Both the position numbers and the translations under genes were made by a program. From Micromonospora solifontis (lineage in GTDB: Bacteria; Actinomycetota; Actinomycetes; Mycobacteriales; Micromonosporaceae), in NCBI RefSeq assembly GCF_003725545.1, contig NZ_RJLN01000026.1, forward strand, positions 1 through 64,000: a DNA stretch of 64,000 nucleotides. The letters run 5' to 3'. Of this stretch, positions 24,478 to 33,046 are shown in pieces (within the stretch, counting starts at the first letter, position 1; every line of letters begins with the position of its first letter). The notes beneath the pieces are model-generated. The model ran no database searches and was not told the DNA's origin. It saw nothing but the letters and a program-made list of their open reading frames with translations.

Positions 24478-24870
24478 ATGGAGCATTTCACGATCGCGAC
24501 CGTCGCCGAGAAGAGCCCGGACTTCCGCCGGGTGCTCTGGACCGGGGGGCACACCCAGTTGGTGATCATGACGATTCCGCCCGGCGGGGAGATCGGCGAG
24601 GAGGTCCACGAGGGCATCGACCAGATCCTCACCTTCGTCAGTGGCACCGGTGAGGCCCGGGTGGCGGGTGAGAGGAAGGAGGTCGTCTCCGGCGATCTGG
24701 TGGTCGTACCGGCCGGCACGAAGCACAACTTCGTCAACACCGGCCCCAACCCGCTCGTCCTCTACACCGTCTACGGCCCGCCCGACCACGCCGACGGAGC
24801 CGTGCACCGGACCAAGGAGGAGGCCGACGCGGCCGAGGCGGCCGGCCACGACGAGCCGCCCACCGCCTGA
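24478..24870 (+). CDS. Cupin domain protein
   Basis: The 130-residue single cupin has VHEGIDQILTFVSGTGEARV (motif 1, with His and Glu at metal positions) and DLVVVPAGTKHNFVNTGPNPL (motif 2). It probably binds a metal ion; the reaction is unknown. The ATG at 24478 is preceded by TATGAG six bases upstream, an imperfect leaderless -10. A charged, alanine-rich tail follows the cupin. Confidence 0.85.
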   Translation: MEHFTIATVAEKSPDFRRVLWTGGHTQLVIMTIPPGGEIGEEVHEGIDQILTFVSGTGEARVAGERKEVVSGDLVVVPAGTKHNFVNTGPNPLVLYTVYGPPDHADGAVHRTKEEADAAEAAGHDEPPTA

Positions 24871-24912
24871 CGGCGCCGGCCTGAACCGGACCGCCCCGGG
24901 TACCCGGGGCGG

Positions 24913-26700
24913 GTGGCGCACCAGCCGGCGATCTCCGACTACGGATTCCTCTCCGACTGCCGCTCCGGGGCCCTGGTCGCCCGGGACGGCTCGGTCGACT
25001 GGTGGTGCCCGGACCGGTTCGACTCGCCGGCGGTCTTCGCCCGCCTGCTCGACCCGGCCGGCGGGCACTGGCGGATCGCCCCGCTGGCCGCGGGCCGGGT
25101 GGAGCGGGCGTACCGGCCGGACACGCTGGTGCTGCGGACCGTCCACCACACCCCGGAGGGGAGCGTCGCGGTCACCGACGCGCTCGCCGCCGAGGTGGGT
25201 GCCCGGGGTCACGAGCTGGGGATGAACTCCCCCGCCGTGCTGCTGCGGGTGGTCGAGGGCCTCACCGGGCGGGTCCGGATGCACCTCGACTTCGCCCCGC
25301 GCCCCGAGTACGGGCTGCTCACCCCGTACCTGCACGACCGGTCCGAGGGTGGGGTGCTGGCCACCGCCGGGCCGGTGGCGCTGGTGCTGCGCGGCACCGG
25401 CCAGGCGCTGCGCCACGACGGCGACCGGGTCACCCACACCTTCGAGGTGGCCGCCGGCCAGACCGTCGGCTTCGACCTGGCGTACGCCGGGGCCTACGGG
25501 GACCCGCCGGCCCGGCTGGACCCGCTCGTCGCGCTGAGCGAGACGGTGCACGCCTGGGAGGCGTTCCGGGAGACCCACCATTACCCGGGCCGCTACCCGG
25601 AGCAGGTCCGCACCAGCGCGACCGTGCTGATCGGCCTCACCTACACCCGCAGCGGCGCGGTGGCCGCGGCGTTGACCACGTCGCTGCCCGAGCAGCTCGG
25701 CGGCGATCGCAACTACGACTACCGCTACTCCTGGCTGCGCGACTTCGCGATGACCATGCGCGCCCTGTGGGTGGCGGCCTGCCCGGACGAGGCGTCCCGC
25801 CTGTTCGCCTGGGCGGCCCGGTCGATCGGCCGGATCGGCGACCAGCCGGTGCCGGTGCTGTTCGGGCTGGAGGGGGAGCGGGACCTCTCCGAGCACGACT
25901 GCGCCCACCTGCGCGGCTACGCCGACAGCCGGCCGGTACGGGTCGGCAACGACGCCTGGCGGCAGCGGCAGCTCGACGTGCCCGGCGAGGTGATCGCGGC
26001 GGTCTGGCGGCTGCACGACTACCTCGGCGAGACGTTCGAGGAGGAGTTGCGGGAGATGGTGGTGGGGCTGGCCGAGCAGGTCGCGTCGACCTGGCGGCTG
26101 CCGGACCGGGGCATGTGGGAGACCCGCGACACCGAGCGGCACTACGTGTCCTCCAAGGCGATCTGCTGGCTGGCCCTGGACCGGGCCGTGGCGCTGGCGC
26201 CCCGGCTCGGGGAGCGGGCCGACCCGCGCCGCTGGGCGGCCGTCCGCGACGAGATCCGCGCGACCGTGCTGCGCGAGGGGTGGAACGAGCGGATCGGCGC
26301 GTACACCGGCGCGTTCGGCTCGGCGGAGCTGGACGCCTCGGCGCTGTTCCTGCCCGTGGTGGGCTTCCTGCCGGCCACCGACCCGCGGATGCGTTCCACC
26401 ATCGAGGTGGTCGCGCGCGAGTTGGGCACCGACGACGGCCTGGTACGGCGCTGGAACACCGATCCGGCGGGTTTCGTGCTCTGCTCGTTCTGGCTGGTGG
26501 AGTGCCTGGCCATGGCCGGGCAGCCGGATCGGGCCGCGGCGCTGTTCGAGCAGGTCCTCGGCCACGCCAACGACCTGGGCCTCTACGCCGAGCAGATAGA
26601 CCTGGACAGCGGTGCGCAGCTCGGCAACACGCCGCAGGCCCTGTCGCACATCGGGCTGATCAACGCGGCCTGGCGGCTGACCGACCCGAGTACGGACTGA
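24913..26700 (+). CDS. Glycoside hydrolase family 15 protein
   Basis: The 595-residue protein has the N-terminal beta-sandwich start typical of bacterial GH15 (ISDYGFLSDCRSGALVARDG, SVDWWCPDRFDSPAVFA). The (alpha/alpha)6 barrel shows YDYRYSWLRD and YVSSKAICWLALDRAV. Family members are glucoamylases, glucodextranases or trehalases, and the subtype cannot be fixed here. No signal peptide is present, so it acts in the cytoplasm on storage or transported glucans. The GTG at 24913 is the only start keeping the conserved opening. Confidence 0.9.
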   Translation: MAHQPAISDYGFLSDCRSGALVARDGSVDWWCPDRFDSPAVFARLLDPAGGHWRIAPLAAGRVERAYRPDTLVLRTVHHTPEGSVAVTDALAAEVGARGHELGMNSPAVLLRVVEGLTGRVRMHLDFAPRPEYGLLTPYLHDRSEGGVLATAGPVALVLRGTGQALRHDGDRVTHTFEVAAGQTVGFDLAYAGAYGDPPARLDPLVALSETVHAWEAFRETHHYPGRYPEQVRTSATVLIGLTYTRSGAVAAALTTSLPEQLGGDRNYDYRYSWLRDFAMTMRALWVAACPDEASRLFAWAARSIGRIGDQPVPVLFGLEGERDLSEHDCAHLRGYADSRPVRVGNDAWRQRQLDVPGEVIAAVWRLHDYLGETFEEELREMVVGLAEQVASTWRLPDRGMWETRDTERHYVSSKAICWLALDRAVALAPRLGERADPRRWAAVRDEIRATVLREGWNERIGAYTGAFGSAELDASALFLPVVGFLPATDPRMRSTIEVVARELGTDDGLVRRWNTDPAGFVLCSFWLVECLAMAGQPDRAAALFEQVLGHANDLGLYAEQIDLDSGAQLGNTPQALSHIGLINAAWRLTDPSTD

Positions 26701-26728
26701 CCTGCAACATTCCTGCAAACCGTAAGGA

Positions 26729-26758
26729 TTGACGTCGATGTCTGCCCGCGCCTAGCCT
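26729..26758 (+). promoter_or_regulatory. Vegetative-type promoter of the pectate lyase gene
   Basis: TTGACG (26729-26734), an 18-base spacer and TAGCCT (26753-26758) form the best two-box promoter in the window. The transcript would have a leader of about 150 bases. A CCTGCAA repeat (26701 and 26712, one turn apart) just upstream could be a regulator site. Confidence 0.7.
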
Positions 26759-26914
26759 GCTGGTACGGGAAAGCCCTTTCCTGAGCTTCCCTTCCTCGTC
26801 ACCCCGCTCCCGGAGACCCACGCCTCCGTGCGGGGCACCGATCGTCGCGACCGTGGCCAGGCGCCGACCCTCCGCCGCGACGGTCCACCACCACCCGCTC
26901 CAAGGAGGACAACC

Positions 26915-28276
26915 GTGCAGATCACCCGGGCCAGACGCCGCCGCCCACTGCTGCTCGCGGTGGGCGCCGGCGCCACCGTCGCGGCACTCGCCGCCGGAAT
27001 GGGGACGTCGGCGTTCGCCGCCACCGTCTTCACCGACACCTTCTCCGACGGCGACGCCGCCGGCTGGTCGAAGTCCGGCGGCTCCTGGGCCGTCGCCGAC
27101 GGGGCGTTCACCCAGTCCAACACCGGCAGTGAGCTGGCCCGGCAGTTCGCCGGCCAGACCAGCTGGACCGACTACCAGGTGCAGGCGCGGGTCCGGCCGA
27201 ACGCGTTCGGCTCGTCCAGCGCCCTGGTCGGGCTCGCCGCCCGGGCCAGCAGCAGCACCAAGATGTACCGGCTGGCCCTGCTCGGCTCGGGCCGGGCCGA
27301 ACTGCAGGCGGTCAACGGCAGCCAGATCACCTCGCTCGGCTCGGCGTCGGTCGGGGCGTCCACCGGCACCTGGTACACGCTGAAGATCGAGGCCAGCGGC
27401 AGCACCATCCGCGGCTATGTCAACGGGGCCCAGGTCGGCGGGGGCAGCAACACCATGGCGGACGCCGGCCGGATCGCCCTGGTCACCGCGTACGCCGGGG
27501 GCAGCTTCGACGACGTGACCGTCGACTCGTCCGTCTCCACCCCGACCACGCCGCCGACCAGCTCGTCCCCGACGGCGTCGCCGACCACCTCCACCCCACC
27601 CTCGACGTCCTGGCCCACGCCCACGTCCAGCGTGAAGGTGGACGCCACCATCCCCGTCTCCAGCAGCGGCTTCGACGGCGGCATGAAGCGCTACTACGGC
27701 ATCGGTGACGGCGGGCAGTCCGAGAGCCAGGATCCGATGTTCGAGCTGGCCGCCGGTGCCACCCTGCGCAATGTCATCATCGGCGCGCCGGCCGGCGACG
27801 GCGTGCACTGCCTCGGCAACTGCACCCTGGTCAACGTCTGGTGGGAGGACGTCGGCGAGGACGCCGCGACCTTCCTGGGCGGCACCACCTACACCGTGGA
27901 CGGCGGCGGGGCCCGGTCGGCCAGCGACAAGGTGTTCCAGCACAACGGGCCGGGCACCGTCTACATCAAGAACTTCCGGGTGGAGAGCTCCGGCAAGCTC
28001 TACCGGGCCTGCGGCAACTGCTCCACCTCCTACCAGCGGCACGTGGTGATGGACAACGTCACCGCCACCGGCACCAAGGTGCTCGCCGGCATCAACACCA
28101 ACTGGGGGGACACCGCCCGGTTCACCCGGATCACCATCCTCAACGACCCGAGCCACAGCACGCGGATCTGCGTGAAGTACAAGGGTGTGCCGAAGGGCAG
28201 CGAGCCCACCGAGATCGGCGCGGGTGCCGACGGGGTGAACTGCATCTACTCCGAGTCCGACATCACCTGGCGTTGA
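26915..28276 (+). CDS. Secreted pectate lyase (PL3-like) with N-terminal lectin-like domain
   Basis: The 453-residue protein has a signal peptide (LLLAVGAGATVAALAAGMG) and a laminin-G/concanavalin-like domain (FTDTFSDGDAAGWSKSGGSW to VTAYAGGSFDDVTVD). After a Thr/Pro/Ser linker comes a beta-helix domain with the PL3 pattern: QSESQDPMFELAAGATLRN, GVHCLGNCTLVNVWWEDVGE, DKVFQHNGPGTVYIKNF. PL3 enzymes cleave polygalacturonate with calcium. The GTG at 26915 follows AAGGAGG by six bases. Confidence 0.88.
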   Translation: MQITRARRRRPLLLAVGAGATVAALAAGMGTSAFAATVFTDTFSDGDAAGWSKSGGSWAVADGAFTQSNTGSELARQFAGQTSWTDYQVQARVRPNAFGSSSALVGLAARASSSTKMYRLALLGSGRAELQAVNGSQITSLGSASVGASTGTWYTLKIEASGSTIRGYVNGAQVGGGSNTMADAGRIALVTAYAGGSFDDVTVDSSVSTPTTPPTSSSPTASPTTSTPPSTSWPTPTSSVKVDATIPVSSSGFDGGMKRYYGIGDGGQSESQDPMFELAAGATLRNVIIGAPAGDGVHCLGNCTLVNVWWEDVGEDAATFLGGTTYTVDGGGARSASDKVFQHNGPGTVYIKNFRVESSGKLYRACGNCSTSYQRHVVMDNVTATGTKVLAGINTNWGDTARFTRITILNDPSHSTRICVKYKGVPKGSEPTEIGAGADGVNCIYSESDITWR

Positions 28277-28293
28277 ATCGCCGGGAGGCGTGA

Positions 28294-28329
28294 GCCGCGG
28301 GGCCCGGTGGTGACACCGGGCCCCGCGGC
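28294..28329. terminator. Terminator, 16-bp perfect stem
   Basis: Positions 28294-28309 pair with 28314-28329 around a GTGA loop, just after the pectate lyase stop. Confidence 0.8.
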
Positions 28330-28356
28330 CCGCGCGGCCGAGGAGGTCGGATGAGC

Positions 28357-28420
28357 GCCTCCGGTGTTAAGAAGGGGCCCGTGCTCTACCGGAGGCGTTA
28401 AGAAGGGGCCCTTCCTTACA
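28357..28420. repeat. Direct repeat GTTAAGAAGGGGCCC with inverted flanks
   Basis: GTTAAGAAGGGGCCC occurs at 28366-28380 and 28397-28411 (period 31). The first copy is flanked by the inverted pair GCCTCCGGT/ACCGGAGGC (28357-28365, 28388-28396). The TAA stop of threonine synthase (28416-28418, minus strand) lies within the second unit. I recall near-identical sequences as dispersed intergenic repeats in Micromonospora. Confidence 0.75.
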
Positions 28421-29603
28421 CCGTGGGCACGTCCGAGACGTCCACCGTCTCCGGGTACTTGAGGCCGGCGCCGGTGTTCAGCACCACGACCCGCTCGCCG
28501 GCCCGGATCCAGCCCCCGGCCCGCAGGTGCCGGGCGGCGGTCAGGCAGGCCGCGCCCTCCGGGCAGAGCAGCAGCCCTTCCCGGGCGGCGAAGTCGCGCA
28601 GGTCGGCGAGGATCTCCGTGTCCTCGACCGCGATCGCCGTGCCGCCGCTCTCGCGCAGCGCGGTCAGGATCAGCTCGTCGCCGAGCGGGGCCGGCACCGT
28701 GATGCCGAACGCCACGGTGTGCGCGTCCGCCCAAGGGGTGGCCCGCTCCTCCCCGGCGGCGAACGCCCGGACGATCGGGGCGCAGCCGGTGGACTGCACC
28801 GCGACGAGGCGGGGCAGCTTGTCCTCCACCCAGCCCAGCTCGCGCAGCTCGTGCAGGGCCTTGTGGATGCCGATCAGCCCCACCCCGCCACCGGTGGGAT
28901 AGATGATCACGTCGGGCACCTGCCAGCCGAGCTGCTCGACGATCTCGTACCCCATGGTCTTCTTGCCCTCCAGGCGGTACGGCTCGCGCAGCGTCCCGGC
29001 GTCGAAGATCCGCCCGCCCGACTCGGCGACCAGCCGGGCCACCCACCGGCCGGCGTCGCTGATCAGGCCGTCCACCAGGCGCAGGTCGGCGCCGGCCGCC
29101 CGGCACTCCCGCCGGCAGATGGTCGGCGCGTCCAGCGGCATGGCGATGGTCGCGCGCATCCCGGCCCGGGCCGCGTACGTCGCCCAGGCCGCCCCGGCGT
29201 TGCCGTTGGTCGGCATGGCGAGCCGCTCCACGCCCAGCTCCCGGGCGCGGCTCACCCCCACCGCCGCGCCCCTGGCCTTGAACGACCCGGTGGGGGTCAG
29301 TCCCTCGTCTTTCACGATCAGGTCCGGGATCCCGATCTCGTGGCCGTACGCGGGGGCACGCAGCAGCGGCGTCCAGCCCTCGCCCAGCGTGGTCACGAAC
29401 CGGGGATCGGCGACCGGCAGCAGCTCCCGGTAGCGCCACAGGTCGGCCGGACGCAGGCCGAACTGCTCGGGGGTCAGCGCCGCGCCCACCGCGGCCAGGT
29501 CGTAGCGGGCCAGCAACGGGGACCCACAGTCGCACAGGTTCTGCAGCTTGTCCGCCGGACGTTCGAGACCGCAGCGCGGGCATTCCAGGTGCGTGAGGTA
29601 CAC
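28416..29603 (-). CDS. thrC: Threonine synthase family, PLP-dependent
   Basis: The 395-residue protein has an N-terminal zinc-ribbon-like start (LECPRCG, LCDCGSPLL), the PLP lysine in TPTGSFKARGAAVG, NGNAGAAWATYAARAG, and a glycine-rich phosphate loop (PTGGGVGLIG). It fits the long threonine synthases that convert O-phosphohomoserine to threonine, though substrate is not proven and a second thrC may exist elsewhere. The GTG at 29603 follows GAGGAG, which overlaps the end of the upstream gene. Its stop codon lies inside a repeat. Confidence 0.85.
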   Translation of the reverse strand: MYLTHLECPRCGLERPADKLQNLCDCGSPLLARYDLAAVGAALTPEQFGLRPADLWRYRELLPVADPRFVTTLGEGWTPLLRAPAYGHEIGIPDLIVKDEGLTPTGSFKARGAAVGVSRARELGVERLAMPTNGNAGAAWATYAARAGMRATIAMPLDAPTICRRECRAAGADLRLVDGLISDAGRWVARLVAESGGRIFDAGTLREPYRLEGKKTMGYEIVEQLGWQVPDVIIYPTGGGVGLIGIHKALHELRELGWVEDKLPRLVAVQSTGCAPIVRAFAAGEERATPWADAHTVAFGITVPAPLGDELILTALRESGGTAIAVEDTEILADLRDFAAREGLLLCPEGAACLTAARHLRAGGWIRAGERVVVLNTGAGLKYPETVDVSDVPTV

Positions 29604-29611
29604 GGCGCTCC

Positions 29612-30646
29612 TCAGCTCGCGTCGATGCTCAGCCAGTGCCGGCTGCGCCGGCCCGGCTCGTACGGGGCGTCGAGGCGCTTGGCCAGCACACCCGGGAGCC
29701 CCTGTTCGCGGGCGGTCCGCAGGGCGTCCGCACCGATGCCCGGGAACCACGGCGGAGTCTGCCAGTGCCGGCCGGCGAGCGCCAGACCGTCGAGCAGTTC
29801 GCGGCGCTGCGCGTACGGCAGGTCGGTGCTGGTCGCGCCCTCCAGCCAGAGCAGGTCCGCGGCGAGGAACTGGCCGTCCCGCTTGCTCGGCGGGTGCACC
29901 CGGCCGGCCGGGTCGATCCGGACCAGCACACCGTCCAGCACCGCCTCGGTCGGGGCCAGCGCCTCGGCCATGCCGCGCAGCCAGGGGTACGCCCCGCCGA
30001 TCTCCCCGTCGGTCCCGTCCAGCAGCCGCAGCCGGCCGCCGGAGACGTACGCGATCGCCCGGACCCCGTCCCAGCGCAGCTCGTACCCCCAGGCGTCGGC
30101 GTCCTTTGGCAGTCGCCTGGCGGATGTGGCGTGCATCGGGCGGATCAGCTCGGGCATCGGCGTCCAGCCCGCCGGGGCCGGGTCGGTGCGGCGGACCATC
30201 CAGTCCCGGCCCCGCCCGCCGGTGGCGAAGAGTACGTACCGGCCCTTCGTCCGCTTCCCGTCGAGCACCACGATCACCTCGTCGTCGCGCCACTTCTCCG
30301 CGCGGTACGTCCCGGTGTCGTGGATGGTCATCCTGCCGCCGCCGTACTCGCCGGCCGGGATCTCGCCGTGGAAGGTGAGGTACTCCATCGGGTGGTCCTC
30401 GGTGTGCACGGCGAGGTGGTTGCGGCCGGGGTCGCGGGGCAGGCCGCGCGGCACGGCCCAGGAGGCCAGCACGCCGTCGTGCTCCAGCCGCAGGTCCCAG
30501 TGCAGGCTGCGGGCGTGGTGCTGCTGGATGACGAACCGCGGCCTGCGGTGGGAGGTCCGCTTCCGCGCCGGGGCCGGCTGCGGCACCGGTTCCGGGGTGC
30601 GCGCCGCGTCCCGTTTCCGCCGGTACTCCTCCAGCCGGTCGCCCAC
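29612..30646 (-). CDS. 3'-phosphoesterase fused to a degenerate ATP-dependent ligase domain
   Basis: The first half is a LigD-type 3'-phosphoesterase with its metal and catalytic residues (FVIQQHHARSLHWDLRLEHD, HTEDHPMEYLTFHGEIPAG, YGGGRM). The second half has the ligase nucleotidyltransferase fold, but the key residues are gone. Motif I reads ELRWDGVR where the adenylated lysine should replace the first arginine. Motif III is LDGVLV instead of DGE, motif IV PGVLAKR instead of EG, and motif V WLSID without lysines. No OB-fold follows. A role in 3'-end healing during end-joining, with a DNA-binding pseudo-ligase, is inferred. GTG at 30646. Confidence 0.85.
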   Translation of the reverse strand: MGDRLEEYRRKRDAARTPEPVPQPAPARKRTSHRRPRFVIQQHHARSLHWDLRLEHDGVLASWAVPRGLPRDPGRNHLAVHTEDHPMEYLTFHGEIPAGEYGGGRMTIHDTGTYRAEKWRDDEVIVVLDGKRTKGRYVLFATGGRGRDWMVRRTDPAPAGWTPMPELIRPMHATSARRLPKDADAWGYELRWDGVRAIAYVSGGRLRLLDGTDGEIGGAYPWLRGMAEALAPTEAVLDGVLVRIDPAGRVHPPSKRDGQFLAADLLWLEGATSTDLPYAQRRELLDGLALAGRHWQTPPWFPGIGADALRTAREQGLPGVLAKRLDAPYEPGRRSRHWLSIDAS

Positions 30647-30763
30647 CCCCGCATTCTGCGGCACATCCGGCCCGATCGCCCGGTTCCCGGCTCTCGCGTC
30701 CGTTTCCCCGCCGTCCGGCGCGCCGCCGGCATGGGTGCGGGGATCACGGGTAGAAGCGTCGGT

Positions 30764-31546
30764 ATGGACCTCGACCAGCCCACCGTTCCTCTTTCCGGCG
30801 ACGTGCGGATGCCGCTGCTCGGCTTCGGCACCTGGCAGGCCACCGGCGAGGCCGGGTACGACGCCGTGCTCGCCGCCCTGGACGCCGGTTACCGGCACAT
30901 CGACACCGCCACGATGTACGGCAACGAGAAGGAGGTCGGCCGGGCGGTCAAGGAGAGCGGGGTGCGCCGTGAGGACCTCTTCATCACCACGAAGCTGCCG
31001 CCGGAGCGGGTCGGCCGGGAGCGGGAGACGATCGAGGCGAGCCTGGCCGCCCTGGACACCGGGTACGTCGACCTGTGGCTGATCCACTGGCCCCCGTCCT
31101 CGCCGGGCGACAGCATCCCGATGTGGCGGGAACTGCTGGCCGCCCGGGACGAGAACCTGACCCGGGCCGTCGGGGTCAGCAACTACTCGATCTCGCAGCT
31201 CGACGAGCTGATCCAGGCCACCGAGGAGACCCCCGCGGTCAACCAGATCCGCTGGAGCCCGTCCCTGTACGACCGGGCGGTGCACGCCGCGCACCGGGAT
31301 CGGGGCGTGGTGCTGGAGGGCTACAGCCCGTTCAAGACCAGTGACCTGTCCGACCCGGTGCTGGCCCGGATCGCGCAGGCGCACGACGTCTCCACGGCGC
31401 AGGTGGTCCTCCGCTGGCACATCGACCACGAGATCGTGGTGATCCCCAAGTCGGTGACCCCGGACCGGATCCGGGCCAACGCCGACGTCTTCGGCTTCTC
31501 GCTGACCGCCGAGGAGATGCGCGACATCGACGCCCTGGGCGGCTGA
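30764..31546 (+). CDS. Aldo/keto reductase
   Basis: The 260-residue protein shows the complete family pattern: LGFGTWQ, the Asp and Tyr of HIDTATMYGNEKEVGRA, the Lys in FITTKLPP, and the His in LIHWPP. PKSVTPDRIRANADVF is near the C-terminus for NADPH binding. This is the 2,5-diketo-gluconate-reductase-like class. The substrate is unknown. TAGAAG seven bases before the ATG is a weak leaderless -10. Confidence 0.9.
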   Translation: MDLDQPTVPLSGDVRMPLLGFGTWQATGEAGYDAVLAALDAGYRHIDTATMYGNEKEVGRAVKESGVRREDLFITTKLPPERVGRERETIEASLAALDTGYVDLWLIHWPPSSPGDSIPMWRELLAARDENLTRAVGVSNYSISQLDELIQATEETPAVNQIRWSPSLYDRAVHAAHRDRGVVLEGYSPFKTSDLSDPVLARIAQAHDVSTAQVVLRWHIDHEIVVIPKSVTPDRIRANADVFGFSLTAEEMRDIDALGG

Positions 31547-31558
31547 CGGCGCGGCAGT

Positions 31559-31586
31559 GGGGGCGCGGTCCGCGGACCGCGCCCCC
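31559..31586. terminator. Bidirectional terminator, 28-bp perfect palindrome
   Basis: Positions 31559-31586 form a perfect palindrome (GGGGGCGCGGTCCG and its complement) between the convergent reductase and GH12 genes. Confidence 0.8.
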
Positions 31587-31601
31587 GTCACGCCGCCGGG
31601 A

Positions 31602-32744
31602 TCAGGCCCGGGCGCAGGTCACTCCGTTGAGGGAGAAGCTGCTCGGCGAGGAGTACGAGCCGCTCAGCGTCCCCTGGTAGCCGAAGCTGGTCGAGGCCCC
31701 CGGCGACAGCGTGCCGTTGTAGCTGAGGTTCCGGGCGGTCACCGCCGACCCGCTCTGGGTCACCGTGGCGTTCCAGGCGCTGGTGATGGTCTGCCCCGAG
31801 GGCAGGTTGTAGGTCAGCGTCCAGCCGTTGATGGTGCCGGAGCCGGTGTTGGTGATCGCCACGTCGGCGGTGAAGCCGTTGTTCCAGGCGTTCGGGGTGT
31901 ACTTCACCGAGCAGCCGGTGCCGGACGGCGGCGGGGTGGTCGGTGCGCCGGTGGTCGGCGGGGCGGTCGTCGGCGGCGGGGTGGAGCCGGTGTTGACGCT
32001 CTGCGAGAACGAGTTGACCGCCAGGCCCACGCCGCCCTGCCACGGCTCGAAGCCGGCCTGGATGCTGGTCAGGTACCAGTCGTTGGTGATCGCGCCCCGG
32101 TTGCGGGTGTCGGCGATGAACGCCATGACGTCGAAGCTCATGCTGGTGATGGGCGACGGCGCCACGTACGAGATCACGTTGTTGGAGCCGTTGCTGCCCC
32201 GCCAGACCTCCCAGTTCCGGCCGGCGATGCTGGCGTTGGCGACCGGGGAGCCGATCGGCTGGATGGAGCCCTGCCGGTTGAACCAGATCATGATCTCCAT
32301 CTGGTTCACCCCGTCCTTCTTCGGGCTGGGGTCGAGCCAGATGTCGTACGCCGCGTCGTAGATGGCGCCGCTGACGTAGTTGTAGCTGATGCTGCTCGGC
32401 GCGCTGCCGATGTTCTTCACCTGCGCCGGCAGGTTCGTGCCGGGGGAGCAGTTCGTGTAGTGGCAGCCCACGAAGATTGACGGGTAGGAGACCGGCGCGC
32501 CGCTGGTCGAGCCGACGCCGTCCTGGCGGGTGATGGAGAAGCCGCTGGAGGTCACGTTGATGCACTGCTGGGCGCTGGTGCCCCAGCGGTTGTTCTGCAC
32601 GACGTACTTGCCGCCGATGGTGGTGGACCCGTACTGCTCGCAGATCTGGGTGTCGGCGGAGGCGCTGCCGCCGAGGATGACGGCGACGATCGAGCCGGCG
32701 GCCAGCAGACCGGCGGCCACGACGGCCCTCAGTGGACGCTTCAT
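31602..32744 (-). CDS. Secreted endoglucanase, GH12 with CBM2
   Basis: The 380-residue protein has a signal peptide (VVAAGLLAAGSIVAVILGG, cleavage near ASA-DT) and a GH12 catalytic domain (CEQYGSTTIGGKYVVQNNRW). Its likely catalytic glutamates are in QMEIMIWFN (nucleophile) and AGFEPWQGG (acid/base). A Thr/Pro linker and a family 2 cellulose-binding module (CSVKYTPNAWNNGFTADVAI to NGVTCARA) follow. GH12 enzymes cut beta-1,4-glucans. The ATG at 32744 has AAGGAG upstream. A CebR-like operator lies about 55 bases upstream. Confidence 0.92.
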   Translation of the reverse strand: MKRPLRAVVAAGLLAAGSIVAVILGGSASADTQICEQYGSTTIGGKYVVQNNRWGTSAQQCINVTSSGFSITRQDGVGSTSGAPVSYPSIFVGCHYTNCSPGTNLPAQVKNIGSAPSSISYNYVSGAIYDAAYDIWLDPSPKKDGVNQMEIMIWFNRQGSIQPIGSPVANASIAGRNWEVWRGSNGSNNVISYVAPSPITSMSFDVMAFIADTRNRGAITNDWYLTSIQAGFEPWQGGVGLAVNSFSQSVNTGSTPPPTTAPPTTGAPTTPPPSGTGCSVKYTPNAWNNGFTADVAITNTGSGTINGWTLTYNLPSGQTITSAWNATVTQSGSAVTARNLSYNGTLSPGASTSFGYQGTLSGSYSSPSSFSLNGVTCARA

Positions 32745-32795
32745 GATGCTCCTTGCCTGCGGCGCGGTGCGCCGGGGACGGGTGATGGGTACGTT

Positions 32796-32809
32796 CGGGA
32801 GCGCTCCCA
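32796..32809. promoter_or_regulatory. CebR-like operator upstream of GH12 gene
   Basis: CGGGAGCGCTCCCA matches 13 of 14 positions of TGGGAGCGCTCCCA, the site bound by the cellobiose-responsive repressor CebR in Streptomyces and relatives. Its core GGGAGCGCTCCC is a perfect palindrome. Confidence 0.8.
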
Positions 32810-33046
32810 CGTTCAACGTCACACATTTACATGGATGAAACGGTTGCGCAACCGCAGCCGTCCCGTCGACACCGCTGCCGAGGTCTCCGGCATCCTCCGG
32901 CTGGTGCGGGATTCCCGCCTACGGGACGGATCCAACCCACCGAGGGACTCCCGCGCCAGGGCCGATGGGGTCTACCGTGCGGCGATTGCGGCGAGTAGTG
33001 TCTTGCCTCCAACGCGTTCCGAACCCCTCCGGAGGCGTACACCACC

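Noticed and set aside
24052..26718. 888-codon open frame on the minus strand opposite the GH15 gene
   Set aside because: It is the codon-position shadow of the GH15 gene in very GC-rich DNA. Its translation is low-complexity Arg/Gly/His/Val with no domain.
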